From Chrysoperla carnea (taxonomy: Eukaryota; Arthropoda; Insecta; Neuroptera; Chrysopidae), in NCBI RefSeq assembly GCF_905475395.1, contig NC_058337.1, positions 139,507,172 through 139,571,171 of the forward strand: a DNA stretch of 64,000 nt, written 5' to 3'. A model generated the notes under the pieces. It made no database searches. It was not told where the DNA came from and saw only the letters and a program-made list of their open reading frames with translations. The position numbers and the translations under genes are program-made. Shown piece by piece: positions 1 to 11,757 of this stretch (positions within the stretch are counted from its first letter, which is position 1; each line of letters starts with the position of its first letter).

Positions 1-1097
1 GAATCAGACTTTTAGGTAGTGTCATTTCAGCTGATGGTCGATATATGGACCCAACTAAAATTCAAGCTATTGACCAAATGCCTACACCAAGAAATCTAAA
101 ACAACTTCAAAGATTTCTCGGTGCAGCTGCATTTTATTCCCGGTTCATACCATTTTTTAGTTCAATAGTCGCTCCGCTAAATGACCCAAAAAAGAAAAAT
201 GTCCGATTCAAGATCACGAATACCCACCTAGAAGCTATTAATAAATTAAAATCAGCCCTAATATCGGCACCTATATTAAAACATCCGGACTTTTCAAAGC
301 AATTTATATTGCAATGCGACGGTTCATCATCAGGCATTGGCGCTGTTCTTTTGCAAGAACACGAAGACGGAATACATCCAATTATGTTCATATCAAAAAA
401 GTTAAATCCCGCTGAACAGAAATACAACAGCCACGAATTAGAGATGCTAGCAGTTATACATGCTCTTGAAAAATTCAAAGAATTTCTAATCGACAGGCAT
501 TTCGTATTACAAACTGATTGTAAAAGTTTGCTTTGGCTATTTAATAGCCCAAGCAGATTCAACAAACTTTCACGTTGGATTCTCAAAATATCGAGATTTG
601 ACTTTGAACCCCAACACATTAAGGGACAGCATAATTGCATGGCCGACTTCTTGTCACGCTTGTTCGAAACCGAGATAAATGAGCTTAACTCAGATGATAT
701 TTCAAATATTGACGCAAAAAAGCAAAAATTGACATTGAATAGCCACGACCCAGGTTATTCAAAGCTATTAACAAAAATTAAAAACTCATTGGGTCAAAAT
801 TTAAATGATACTTCCCAAAATATACAGGAACTGAAATATGAAGGTAATCAAAACGAAGATTCAATTAATTTATTAGCAAGCACTCATTTCGATTTCTTAT
901 CAATAAAAAACGAACAAAAAAAATTAGATTTATGTAAAATCATTTTCCAATCAATTAATGACAATAATGGTCAAAATGTTTCTAAATTTTGCATGAAGGA
1001 CGGTTTGATTTGCAAGTTAGCGGGTAAAAATAAATTAAAACGAATTTTATTAACCGAATCCTTGATATCCTACGTTCTAAATTACATTCATTACTAA
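1..1097 (+). pseudogene. Gypsy-type LTR retrotransposon pol fragment (RT end + RNase H), truncated
   Basis: The reading frame is already open at base 3 and runs to the stop at 1097, so the left window edge cuts the gene. The first ~60 residues are the end of a Ty3/Gypsy reverse transcriptase connection region (RFLGAAAFYSRFIPFFSSIV, then APLN). An RNase H follows, seen as QCDGSSSGIGAVLLQ, KKLNPAEQKY, ELEMLAVIHAL, LQTDCKSLLWL and HNCMADFLSRL. The frame continues into a spacer and stops just where the integrase zinc finger (HHCC) starts in the relative at 56-58 kb, so integrase is missing. It would have converted element RNA into DNA; this copy is 3'-truncated and dead. The two Gypsy pieces are clearly related in protein but not the same family at DNA level. 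Confidence 0.88.
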
Positions 1098-1129
1098 AAC
1101 ATAATTGAGTGGTTCTAAAAACTAGAAAA

Positions 1130-1640
1130 ATTTCCGGTTGTGTGTCGACACGATTCATTTCCAGTGGTCTGTTTGTCCGTAAACACTAAAACTCAAAAAC
1201 GAAAAGAGGAAAAGAGATCAAAAGAGATGTCAAGTTGAAATTTTTATAACGTGCTTAAGGCGTAAAATGTGAGATAGAATTCGTAAATGAGTAACAAAGA
1301 TCAATTGAGTCTTGGGTCTGCAGGACCCATTTTGTAAACCACTAGAGATAGAACAAAAGTTTAAATAAGCGACTTCCATTCCTTATAAAAAAATAAGCAA
1401 CTTTTGTCTGAAACATTTTTTTGTAAACATCACTGTTTACCCACGAGGGCGCAAATTAGGTGCAAATTTTATAGTATGTATTAAATGGGAATATCAATTT
1501 TGAATGTGTGGCTATCTAAGAGTGGATATCTTGTTTTACTTACGTGACAAAAAAGAAACGATTGCGTCATCAACATGGTACTATTTATACATGGTATTTC
1601 TACAATTTACTCGGTCAATTGTTTGTTTTCACTTGTTTTA
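1130..1640 (+). repeat. Dispersed ~0.5-kb non-coding repeat, copy a
   Basis: First of eight copies in this window. Shared blocks in order: a 'ctgtttgtccg' run, 'actcaaaaacgaaaagag', 'aagttgaaatttttataac', 'gtaaatgagtaac', 'gggtctgcaggacccat', 'agatagaacaaaagttt', 'caacttttgtctgaaac', 'cactgtttacccacgaggg', then a variable A/T stretch, 'tacatggtatttc' and 'cagtcaattgtttg'-like ends. No copy has a coding frame. It is probably a MITE or foldback element; the class is not resolved. This copy lacks the start block seen in the copies at 12.7 and 52.5 kb. Confidence 0.75.
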
Positions 1641-1735
1641 AATATTATTTAAGAAATCTCAGGATGAGACGTCATGAAACTAAGAATGTACAAAAAATAT
1701 GGCACCGACATAAGACTCATTTTCTTTCTTAGCTT

Positions 1736-2275
1736 GTTGAACAACCCATATATATGTCACGAAAATCCTCTCGAGATACACCGCTACTGTACTCCTAATA
1801 AAATAAAAACTAAGCGTGAAAGATATTCAACTGTAATTTTATCATAAATAGAAAAAAGAAAATTTTACTGTACGATGATATAAAACCTACTAATTATTCT
1901 AACAAAACGATATTCAGTATTTTTTATTCACAATCAAAATTTAAAAATAATTAAACCTTTATATAAATAATTTCTTTATGAAAATATAACAAAACTGCCC
2001 ATATACAGGATGTAAGAGAAAAACGAAGGTTTTCTTATTTGGCATATTTGATCTGTAACACTATTCTTTCATGAAATAAAGTTTTAAGTAGCTGTTCAGA
2101 ATAACCGCTCCCGTGAGAATTTTTGCTGCTCTCGGACATTTTATCTTAATTCATAAGTAGGAAGTGCATTTTCCAAGACGACTTAGTCTAGGAAATACTT
2201 GATGAACTTTTTCTCAGTTCCTTGTTTGTGTGACATTGCTTGTTTTTTTCCAGTGCCCTTCAATTGAACAAGAAC
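1736..2275. other. Non-coding, nothing recognised
   Basis: AT-rich sequence without a supported open frame, RNA gene or clear repeat. Confidence 0.5.
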
Positions 2276-2437
2276 CGTAAACTCGAAAAAAAGTTTTTAA
2301 TTTTTAATTAATAGAAAAGTTTTAATTAATAGAAAACTGTATGATAATTATTTTTTAGTAATCGTGAACTCGAAAAAAAGTTTTTAATTTTTAATTAATA
2401 GAAAAGTTTTAATTAATAGAAAACTATATGATAATTA
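2276..2437. repeat. Two tandem copies of an 87-bp AT-rich unit
   Basis: The block starting 'aactcgaaaaaaagttttt' (from ~2279) recurs 87 bp later (~2366), including two internal 'ttttaattaatagaaaa' subrepeats. The second copy runs directly into the (aat)n tail of the LINE to its right, so the duplication may have arisen when the LINE inserted. Confidence 0.7.
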
Positions 2438-2742
2438 TAATAATAATAATAATAAATGTAACTGTATTTGCAATAAAGCTTACAGCGGTTGGTACATTCT
2501 CTTTACTAATATTAAACAATGCTTGTAACAATAATACAAGAGAGAAAAAAAAAAAAGAAAGTATATATAAAGTAAAAAAAATTAAATTAAATGCATTAAT
2601 TATAAATTGAAGCTTAAAGTTAAATCTTAAACTAAGTATATAAATATTATTCGAATAAAAACAAAAATTAAATCGAATAATTAGTAAATTCTTTCTACAT
2701 TGAGTTATTTCCAAAATGTATGAAATGCAGCAAACAGTGCAA

Positions 2743-5700
2743 TTATTCGTTTAAACAAAAGCTCCTCAATTTAAGACTGCCATTTACAAAGTGGAAAATA
2801 TCATTTATTTTTCCTGGGGACAAACTTGACAGCAAGACCATGAAATTATTCTCGTAGTTAAAATTTGAGTTTAAATACTTGCCAATAAAATGGTTTCTCA
2901 TCGATTTATAAATCGGGCATTCCAAAAGAAAATGTATAAGTGTTTCAGGCTTTTTATGATTACAAATAGTACAGAGTTCTTCTTGTTTCCATTTATATAA
3001 ACAGCCATTTGCATGAATTTTGGCGAATTGTTTCCCTGAGACTCTGATTTGGCTAACTAGTTTTATCTTACTAAAATTTAAATTCATTTTAAGGTATTTT
3101 ACATAGTCGTTCAAAATATACTGATACATAGGGCTGTAACTGGAGTTCAAAATTAGATTTTTATCCATGCTAGAGAGTTCTCTTTGATAATTGGTAAGAA
3201 TGATTTCGCTGTTTTCTTTAATACTTTGGGCCCGTTGTTCATTCCATGTGTTTATACAACCAAGATCCCGAAGTATCTCTCGTAGCTGAGTAACCCAATT
3301 GTATTTGCAATCCATACCCCCATTTATATCAAGTGACATTAATTGATTGTAACATATTCTTGGTAGTCTATTGTCATCTAGTTTCAAAATTCTTTCCCAC
3401 CAGCTTAAAACCCTTTTTAATGCTTCTACTGCAATATTACCCCTCCCAGTTTCCCATCGAATGATATAGTTTGGAGTATTCTGTGGCCAATCAAGTACAG
3501 TTTTGAAAAATATTCCTTGCACCCTTTCTATATTTCGGAGATATGGTAAACACCAACTCTCAGCCCCATATAGCAATGTAGTTGACACTACACTGTCAAA
3601 TAGCTGAATTCGGGCATCCCAGGGTTGCATTTTGGATTTAACCATTATATTCTTGATCCTATGTATAGCTGTCACGGCTCTATTAACAGCATAGTCAGCA
3701 GCTTTAATGAACAATCCCGAGGAAGAGAATTGAACGCCAAGATAGCAATATTCTGACACGATATCAATAATTTTGTCGTTAATTGTGAATAATGACGTTT
3801 TTAACTTGCCCCCTTTTCTAAATATTAACATTTTCGTCTTTTCGGTATTAATATCAAGTTCATTCTCCAAACAATAGAGCTGGAGTTTATTGAGTGCTCT
3901 TTGAGCCATGCCTGGACTGTCAGTTAGCAAAACCAAATCGTCAGCATATAGTATTAGCAAAACATCAATTTTACCTACTCCCACACCTCTGATCCCGTTG
4001 TTAGCCATAAACTGTTCTAAATCGTTGATAAATAGATTAAATAACAATGGCGATAGAGAATCTCCTTGAAGTACTCCTTTACTAATATTTATTTTTTCAC
4101 TTTTATCACCATTCAAAGATAGAGTAAAGTTAGCTTTTCGGTAGAAATTTCTCATCGTATTTATAATTTTACTACTTATTCCGATCTTATATAGTTTTTC
4201 CCAGAGTAGAGAGTGTGGTACTGAGTCAAATGCTTTCTGAAAATCGACAAATGTGGCATAAATTTTGCTCTTACTATGCCTTATATTTATATTTACTATG
4301 CTGCTAAGCGTAAATATTGCGTCTTGGCACCCCTTCCCCTCCTAAACCCAAACTGGCATTCCTGTAGGACACCTCTGCATTCTGCCCAATGTTGTATGCG
4401 GTTTGCTATGACAGTTGTAAATAATTTAGCAATATGGTTCATAAGTGAAATTCCCCTATAATTATTAGGGTCGTCTCTATTTCCTTTTTTGAATAATAGG
4501 CTCATTCTCCAGTCCGACCAGGAATCAGGAGTAGTTTCCTTATTTAGAGTTTCATTGAATAAAATTAATACCTTTTCTAGCCAATTATTAGTGAGATTCT
4601 TTAAAAATTCGTTTGTTATCTGGTCAGGCCCAGCAGCCTTCCCAATTTTACAATTGTGTATTATTGTATTAAGTTCTGCTAGTGTTATGTTTTGGTCTAA
4701 ATAGTCGTCTGTTCTTGTCGGAATTTCAACAGTTAAATTAATATCTGTTTGCCTATGAAAATTTTTAAAAAATGTTTCCCATTCCGCGACGGGAATAGAG
4801 TTATGTGTTGTCCCCCATTTGCCTCGGAATTTGTTTATAATCGTCCAAAATTCGGTTGCATTGTGTATGTTAGATATTTTAGTTTGTAAATCGCTTAAGT
4901 ATGCTTTTTTTTGGGTTTTCAACAATGAGTTATATTCAGCCTTTATTTTTATGTATTCTAGACGCCCTTCTTCGCAGTAACCTTATTTTTTATATTTTTT
5001 GAAAGATACTTGAACCTCACTTTTCTTTGCTAGACAAACTTCATTGTACCAAGGATTTTTCTGAATTTTAATTTTATTATTACTACTTCTATTCCATAAA
5101 TTTGAATTTTTAGCAGCCAGTTTTATATTATGTATTATAGCATTATTCATATCTGAAACCGAAAGCGTATCCAAGTCATTTATTGTCGATAAGTTTAGCT
5201 GTTCTACAAATTTTTCTTTATGTTCATTCACCCATTTCAATTTTTCTGGCTTATAATCTACGGATTTATTCGTAAAAGGTTCTTTGTTTAAGTAGTTTCT
5301 AATTGTTAAAAGGCTTGGCAAATGATCTGACGATAATATATAATCGAGTATTTTAAAATCAAGAATATCCCCAATTGCCATGTCATTCACCCAAACCAAA
5401 TCGACAATACTTCTTCCCGTATTACTGATATAGGTACAATGTGCAGGGTGGTCACTTTTACTACGCCCATTAATGACATAAAAGGCCGAATTCTCAAAGA
5501 AACTGACTAACATTCTGCCTCTTTGGTTAACGGTTTCTAATTGTGTCCGCCTATGCGAATAGATAAGAAAGTTTTCAAAGATCTTGCTGTCAAATTCGTC
5601 TGCAAAGTCATTGAGTGATCCTATGTGTGCATTAAAATCCCCGCTTATTATTATTTTTGGATCCGAATTTCTGAGTTGCACTTCCAAAATCAAGTCTCCC

Positions 5701-5822
5701 AATAAACCCATTGCCTCGCTCATATCATATTTTGGGTTTATATAAGTTGTTACGATGTAACCGTTCATTAGTGTGAAGTTGTCTTCATATTCAACCATCT
5801 TGCGGTTAGCACTAGCCTTCAT
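2743..5822 (-). pseudogene. LINE ORF2, endonuclease C-half + reverse transcriptase + zinc-knuckle, frameshifted
   Basis: Read on the minus strand. 5822-4983 carries the second half of an AP-like endonuclease: IIISGDFNAHIG (catalytic DFN), SIVDLVWVND, and SSDHLPSLLTI with the catalytic SDH. 4925-4296 holds early RT motifs: GKAAGPDQITNEFLKN, WRMSLLFKKGNRDDPNNYRG and CQFGFRRGRG. The piece between 4296 and 4155 is in another frame. 4155-2743 has GVLQGDSLSPLLFNLFINDL, the catalytic LILYADDLVLL, a thumb region, and a C-terminal C-x2-C...H-x4-C knuckle (CTICNHKKPETLIHFLLEC). Frame breaks near 4,950 and 4,290 make it non-functional. It would nick target DNA and copy element RNA in place. Confidence 0.87.
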
Positions 5823-6423
5823 TTATCTATTGGTCTGTTAAACGTCAAAAATGTTAGGGTTTTTGTTTTTTTTAATAATAAATGTAGTGGGGAGTAAATT
5901 CGTTAGATGGTTATAAAAATGAAATACGGCTTCCTCTTATGGGGTGGACCGTGACAGCAAAGAGATCACTGACATGCGAGGTGGATAACCAATATGGCTT
6001 AGCAGATCACAACGTGGTTTCGTGGTTTTTAAAAATAAAGAAGAAATAAAATAAAAGGATGTTACATGCTATGATGAAAGTACGGTAATACGAATATATA
6101 CGATGTCTTGAAGGTACTGTAAACTTTTAATTTGGCTTTGCTTGCATTGTTATCAATCAATCCACGCTATGTCGAGGTAAATTTTAATAATTTTTTAAAA
6201 CGATACATACGTATCAATTGGTCCAAGGATGTTGCGATATGGTTGTTTTTTTTTATATTCACGGCGTGAAAGGCGCTTAAATTATTTATAATAGTTATTT
6301 AAAACGTTTTCAAGAAAAATCTAACACGTGTCTTCTGAAGATGTTTTGTATGTTTATGTCGCGGTTTTTGCAACGACAAACGTGTTAATCGTTTCATTTC
6401 TATACATTCTAGATTTTGTTGAT

Positions 6424-6838
6424 AAATTTAGGTCGGTATATACCGTTTTAAGTAAGTTTTTTAAAGTTAATATATGGTGAAGATTGTTTTGGTAACTCGT
6501 GTTAGTAGCGCGGTTTATTATGGCGTTTTCATTTTAAGTATATGTAAAATGTATTAAAGTTTCATTATGGTACGCTCTGTTTTTGTTAGTAAATTTTAGG
6601 TCGATACATATATGCATATTTTAGTAGATTACTAAGTTTAATTTTAGTTAAGGTTGCGATTAATCTACAGTAGACGTAACGCGTCATGTCGAACGCACTT
6701 GTTAAGTTTTTCTTGATAGTTTCTGTAAATTAGGTTAATATTGTTGTTCATTATAACGTCGTTATCCTTTTTAAGTTGGTGTAAAACGTATCGAACGTTT
6801 CACTATTATTCAATCCTGATTTTGTGATAAAATTTATG

Positions 6839-6881
<43 letters not shown>

Positions 6882-6900
6882 AAATATGTACTTTATTGGA
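6424..6900 (+). repeat. Diverged long tandem units beginning 'aattTAGGTCGxTATATA'
   Basis: Three starts of a similar block: 6424 (aatttaggtcggtatata), 6594 (aaattttaggtcgatacata) and 6828 (aatttatgtcgatatata). Each is followed by a similar T-rich 'gtaagtttt/actaagttt/gttaagttg' phrase. Unit length varies from about 170 to 235 bp. Confidence 0.5.
6842..6877. repeat. (TA)n microsatellite
   Basis: Uninterrupted alternating ta run of about 36 bases inside the third diverged repeat unit. Confidence 0.95.
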
Positions 6901-6954
6901 TTGTTAAGTTGAACCTTTGGTTGAGATTGTCTCTAAGTTTTAGTAGACGGTAAA

Positions 6955-7256
6955 GTTTGAGTAATTGATTACATTTTTGGTAATTTAAGTTCGTGTTAAA
7001 AATTGTCAATGCTCTGCTTTTGATATTGTTAAATAAATTGTTATCTACCATTAGGTTGTTTGAGTAATTGATTACATTTTTGGTAATTTAAGTTCTTGTT
7101 AAAAATTGTCAATGCTATATTTTTGATATTGTTAAATAAATTGTTATCTACCATTAGGTTGTTTGAGTAATTGATTACATTTTTGGTAATTTAAGTTCGT
7201 GTTAAAAACTGTCAATGCTATATTTTTGATATTGTTAAATAAATTGTTATCTACCA
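6955..7256 (+). repeat. Three tandem copies of a 103-bp unit
   Basis: 'gtttgagtaattgattac' begins at 6955, 7058 and 7161, an exact 103-bp period. Copies differ at only a few sites (for example 'tcgtg'/'tcttg', 'ctctgc'/'ctatat'). The last copy breaks off at 'gttatctacca'. It looks like a young satellite-type array inside the insertion. Confidence 0.93.
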
Positions 7257-7577
7257 AAATTTGTGGTATTTTATACTACCTGTTTCAGACACTGGCGATA
7301 TTAAGGTTGATCTATACTGATGCATATTGGGGTTCCTTGACAAGGAATTAGATCAGCGAATAAATCCTCTGGGAATGGTTTTGAGTTCTATTACTCGATA
7401 CCCTGCTTTGGGCCCACTTTAACACCTGGTACTCGCTTACAACGTAAATCAGACTCTGATTAATTAATTAATCAATCAATAATCATTTTCACCGTCTACA
7501 ACACTTAATCAAACATACTTTTATATCTTACGATTTCGTATATTATATCGTAACTCACCCCCATCTAATATTAATTG

Positions 7578-7859
7578 TTACAAAGTGAAAATGAAGAATA
7601 TGTTTTCTTTACCATTTTCTACTTGTATTGCAATCCACAGGTTGCTAACACAAATAAGTTTGGCACGAAAGCACTTTTTAACAAATACCGTAATACCCCC
7701 ACTAGCTCTACCCAATGATTTTTCTTTTGTCGCAAGCCCATTAAAAATATTGTATTCTGTTAGAAATGGCGGTATTTCGAGAGAGTCTTTCCAGACCCAA
7801 GTCTCAATGAAACAAAGGATACTCTGTTTTTGTAGTATCTGTTGCTGTACCTCACCCAA
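7578..7859 (-). pseudogene. LINE ORF2, endonuclease N-terminal part
   Basis: 93 codons on the minus strand. They contain the start of an APE-type endonuclease: SILCFIETWVW (catalytic ETW), then a GRASGGITVFVKK block equivalent to the GG-x-A/TVFV segment of the family. The frame ends at 7578, where the foreign insertion begins, and the rest of the endonuclease resumes at about 5822. It lies about 70 bp downstream of ORF1. Confidence 0.8.
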
Positions 7860-7931
7860 ATTGGAAATATTATTAAATCCGTGGCAGTTCCAGGTAACTA
7901 TTGTTATATCCGTACAACGCTCTAGTTTTTT

Positions 7932-8549
7932 TTAATTTGATTTTCTCTGTGTATTTTTTTTTGCATCCTGGATTTTTGTGTTAGATGGTTCTCCCTCTTC
8001 GGATGACTGTCCTAATAACCGTTTTTTCCCACTTTTCGTTTGTTTATTTTGTTTTCTTCTTTCGCTGTCTCTAATTCTTAATTCGATTGGAAGATCATCA
8101 TTGATGTATATATTTGTACCCTTCAATTTTGTTCGATTACTAAATATTTCATGTTTAATTTTAATGGAATTTAAACAAACTTTAACTGGCCTTTGTTTTC
8201 CGGTTTTACCCAACCTATATATATTGTTTATATTTATTGGTGATAGATTTACATTAAGTTTTTCTGAAATTGTAGATATAATTGTTGTTTCTAGTGTTGC
8301 CTGTTCATTTTCCGTTTCTGCAATACCGTGGATAATAATTTTCTCTTTGTTCAATTCTTTTTTCAATAGCAGTGTTTCTTCTTGCAATTTTTTAACCGTA
8401 TTTTCTAAATCACGACACTTTTCTTGTGTACCCAAAAGTAAAGTTTTAAGTTCAGTTATTTCGTTTTTCACATCTTGTTGTATTTTTTCACTGGCTTGAT
8501 CGATTTTTTTACTTAATGCCTCAAATAATTCTTTCAATTGTCCATCCAT
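7932..8549 (-). CDS. LINE ORF1, coiled-coil nucleic-acid-binding protein
   Basis: 205 residues from a clear ATG at 8549. Residues ~5-75 are a heptad-rich coiled coil (KELFEALSKKIDQASEKIQQ...). Residues ~70-150 look like the RRM/C-terminal domain of L1-like ORF1 proteins (KEKIIIHGIAETE, INNIYRLGKTGKQRPVKV, LKGTNIYINDDLP). The tail is Lys/Arg-rich (RRKQNKQTKSGKKRL). Such proteins coat LINE RNA. The ORF looks intact, although ORF2 downstream is broken. The family assignment rests on architecture and the IHGI/YRLG pattern. Confidence 0.75.
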   Translation of the reverse strand: MDGQLKELFEALSKKIDQASEKIQQDVKNEITELKTLLLGTQEKCRDLENTVKKLQEETLLLKKELNKEKIIIHGIAETENEQATLETTIISTISEKLNVNLSPININNIYRLGKTGKQRPVKVCLNSIKIKHEIFSNRTKLKGTNIYINDDLPIELRIRDSERRKQNKQTKSGKKRLLGQSSEEGEPSNTKIQDAKKNTQRKSN

Positions 8550-8728
8550 GATTGTATTTATTATATTATAAAATAAAGAGTTTTTATTGTATAACTTGAT
8601 CTAAAGTACAATTTCAACAACTTTTTTTTATAAATATAAACAAATGAGAGAAAGAAATTTTAAAACAAAAACAGAATTAATTAAACTAATTTTAGAAAAT
8701 AAAATAAATAAAAAATTCACTGTGTGAT

Positions 8729-8798
8729 ATAAGGTTCGATCCCAAGTATAGTACAAATATAACACTTCCTAAGGCGAGCACTCTACCCACTGCGCCAC
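8729..8798 (-). repeat. tRNA-derived SINE-like piece
   Basis: On the minus strand 'tggcgcagtgggtagagtg' is a good pol III A box, followed by a tRNA-like 'ctcgccttaggaag' anticodon arm. A B-box-like 'gggatcgaacc' lies ~35 nt further on. The acceptor stem does not pair, so it is a tRNA-derived repeat rather than a tRNA gene. It lies just upstream of the LINE ORF1. Confidence 0.6.
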
Positions 8799-8809
8799 AT
8801 TAACACATT

Positions 8810-10670
8810 CAAATGTTGCAATTTCTTTTTTTGGTGTATGATAATTATAGAAATAAAATTTACTTTTCTAATGAATTCTAAGTTCTTAAGATATATACTT
8901 CTACGTATTATTTTTAAACGTATATAAATAAAAAAATCTCCCATTCTTGTTTCTTAAATTCAACCTGTATGTGTTATTTAAGGAGCTGACATGCGTTTTT
9001 ATGTTAAAAAAGAAAGTTCGGCAGTTGGTAGGTTGATGGTTGGTGATAAAATGAGACTTTTGTTTCATCTTTACTTGACTCGAAAACCTAGCTTTTTTAA
9101 ATATTGTCGACCACAAAAAAAATATGTAAAAACTGGATTGGCTGACGAATCGCGTAGTTTTAGTTTCATTTTGTAATCGATAGCACCCAGTTAGTGTGTC
9201 AGATAATTTTAATTGAATCCAGTTTGGTAGCCAAAAGACCTAAAATCACGAAAAAGATACCAAGAATCATCATAGAAGTAGATTATGGTACGAGTTGGTA
9301 CGCTATGGGGAGAATGAATTACTACTTCGAAATGTTTTGAAGTAATGACTAATATTACGTTGATAATACTAATATTACGTCACCACAATGGATGACAGCG
9401 ATTTTGACAGAATGAAAAAGGTTTAAAATTTTATTAGAAAAATCCACATTTTGTAGTACTTTTTCAAACATATAAGAATACTCTATTTAGAACATAAAAA
9501 AGTGTGTCAGTTCCTTAACTAAATGTCGAAACAAATTTTCTATTCGACCAAATACCATTATGGTATTTGAAGACATAAAATACCTTTGTTTACGTTTATA
9601 TACAGAAATAATACACGATACATAACAATTGTAAAGTATCGTAACATTATAAATAACTAATACAATATTATGTTGCAGAAGAATCAATATCTACCCAATA
9701 CTGAATTGAATAAATGCTAAAACATAGAAACGATTCGATGTATATCTGTCGCAACTATCTATTTAAATCAAATTTGTTATAATCAATCTAGAAAAATTTC
9801 GGAACTTGTTTAATTCCACAAATCTGTAACCAAAAAACAGCATAAGATTTTTTAAGGTATTTCTATCAGAGTAAGAGAGAACGCAATATCTTAGGAAGAG
9901 AAAAAATAAAACTCTCTGAATAATAGTTGTATTAGTGCATCTGCGAAAGCTAAAACAAATATTACCATATATTGCTCATTTGTGTACACAGTATAGCAAG
10001 CAACACATAGGTAAATTGAAAACAGCGTTGCCGTTTGTACTTTTCACTTCCTATGGAATTATGGATTCCTATCCTTTACGAACTAAATTACGAAGCTAAT
10101 ACAGAAGATAGATACTTCTAAAATTTCCTTTGTAATTTCATGTCATCGAAAATTAACTCTTTGGACTATTTTGTGCAAATCTACTTTTAATCACATGTTG
10201 TTAGAAATACCTTAGTCTTAGGTAGCTGTATTTTCATAACGTTAGAGTGTTCCGTAATTTATGTTAGTTAGTGTACATAAATTACGAACACAACATATTA
10301 TATAAATTAATGGATCTATTTCTTATGCGGAGATTGATCAGAGCGCGGAGTAATTCCTAACGTACTTGTTTGAATATTGATAGGAGCTCTCTTTCTACTC
10401 GGGATCTCGTACTGAACTGATTAAAAATAAAATAGTAACAATAATGGAACTTAGATTCTGTATAACTTTTAATTTATTTGCACGTGTGGTATTCTAAAAA
10501 GTATTTGACCACGCTGAGGTATTTTTATAAAAACAAAATGATCTGGTATGTTTTTGATTTAATATAATTATTGGATTTTGGGGCTTACAGTTTTAAAGGT
10601 TTTAATTTTACTTTATTATGCATCCTTTTTCTTAACATTTAATATAAATTTATTTAATTTTTCAAGAATT
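8810..10670. other. Non-coding, nothing firmly recognised
   Basis: AT-rich. The few short open frames have no recognisable composition or motif. No tRNA/rRNA-like sequence or clear tandem repeat was seen. Confidence 0.5.
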
Positions 10671-10675
10671 AAAGT

Positions 10676-11316
10676 TGATTTAGAATTTGTAAATTGTTAT
10701 TCAGTAAAACACTTAAGGTAGTACCAGCATGAAATCACTTTTCGACAGATTTGGCCGAATTTTTGTTCTCGGGTTTATAATAGCTTTATTTATGAATTCC
10801 TAAAATTTCATAATTTTTGACCGTTTAGATCGCGAGATATTTAAAGACAAAGTTCGCGATTTTGAGGGTCATGTCCCATTTAAAGCATGTAAAATGTCCG
10901 GTCTCTCCAACTATTTTTTATGATATTATTATATATTGAAGAAAAAGTAGAAAAAAATGTTTATACAATACAATTCTAAAAAAAAAATTTAGAAATTAAT
11001 TTTCACTTTCGAGATATTAATTTTGACGTAAATTGATCGAAATTGGGACGTTGGCATAATTATTTCCCATTTTAAACGGTCAAAATTTCTGAAACTTTGG
11101 GAATTAATAGTAAGCATTATTAAATTCTTAAATATAATTTTTCGTTAAATTCTGTCGAAAAAAAAATTGTACCATTGCTTTAACATAGAAACTGCAAATA
11201 CCATGCTGGAACATCGTTAATGTGTTGACTTTGTATACTTTATAAATGCTTGATTTAGAATTTGTAAATTGTTATTCAGTAAAACACTTAATGTGTTGAC
11301 TTTATATACTTTATTA
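10676..11316. repeat. A-B-A-B duplicated segment split by a 0.5-kb insertion
   Basis: Block A ('ttgatttagaatttgtaaat...aaaacactt', about 39 bp) occurs at ~10676 and ~11250. Block B ('aatgtgttgactttgtatac', ~26 bp) occurs at ~11219 and ~11290. The order is A - 505 bp foreign - B - 7 bp - A - B, as if a tandem A-B duplication existed and the first copy was then split. Confidence 0.7.
10714..11218. mobile_element. MITE-like element with imperfect terminal inverted repeats
   Basis: The left end reads 'gtaccagcatgaaatcact' then 'tttcgacagatttgg'. The right end, complemented, reads 'ggtacaattttttttcgac' then 'agaatttaacg'. Thus ~40-bp imperfect inverted ends share GTAC...TTTCGACAGA. Inside are two 'cgagatatt' boxes and inversely related 'tttgaccgttt'/'aaacggtcaaa' phrases, so much of it can fold back. 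No coding frame. Confidence 0.6.
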
Positions 11317-11757
11317 TTACTTTTGTAATTGATTATGGTTTACATAAAATACTTTTCAAGTTTATAATTATCTTATGATATTATATTTAACTCTTTCCTT
11401 TCTTAGATATTTTGTTTTGTAGATGTGAGATTTAAATCCACACGGTAATATTTCGGAAAGTAAAGTATGAAGCCTTTGCTTTTTGGCACTAAACATTCCT
11501 TCCAGTTACGATCAATTATTCTCTGGACCTGACGGTTTTGAATATCAGGGTGGCTTTAAAAAGAACAATTATCCCCAAAAACCGTATGGGTGGGCCTAGC
11601 ACATTTCTTAACTCTGAATCCTTTAAGGATTATTCCCTTAATTAATGAATATTCAATTCATTAATTATTTATTCTCGTAAATAATGAAATCTATATTTAT
11701 TATTTACAACATCCTCTTTTCTAGTAACCCCCATCAAGGGTAAACTAACCTTTTGCT

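Larger units (their letters stand above)
5830..7577. mobile_element. Repeat-rich insertion splitting the LINE endonuclease
   Basis: About 1.75 kb of non-coding DNA between the two halves of the endonuclease frame. It holds diverged long repeats (6,424-6,900), a (TA)n run and a 103-bp tandem array. Near the ends 'gtggggagtaaattcg' (left) and the complement of 'cgtaactcaccccc' (right) are loosely inverted, but I could not settle terminal repeats or a target duplication, so the class is unknown. Confidence 0.55.
2430..8580 (-). mobile_element. APE-type non-LTR retrotransposon (LINE), inactive, with nested insertion
   Basis: Minus-strand element. A coiled-coil ORF1 (8549-7932) precedes ORF2 with AP-endonuclease, reverse transcriptase and a C-terminal zinc-knuckle region (7859-2743). 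A ~0.3-kb 3' UTR ends in a short (TTA)n microsatellite tail at ~2455-2430 on the minus strand, a usual 3' end for this class. ORF2 is cut between 7578 and 5822 by foreign repeat-rich DNA and carries at least two further frameshifts (near 4,950 and 4,290). The 5' end is not sharply defined. Clade (Jockey/I/L2-like) cannot be fixed by eye. Confidence 0.85.

Noticed and set aside
1544..1732. 62-codon frame
   Set aside because: Lies in the end of a dispersed non-coding repeat and adjoining DNA; not kept in other copies.
5850..7570. Terminal inverted repeats of the LINE-splitting block
   Set aside because: The resemblance of 'gtggggagtaaattcg' to the complement of the right end is weak and no target duplication fits.
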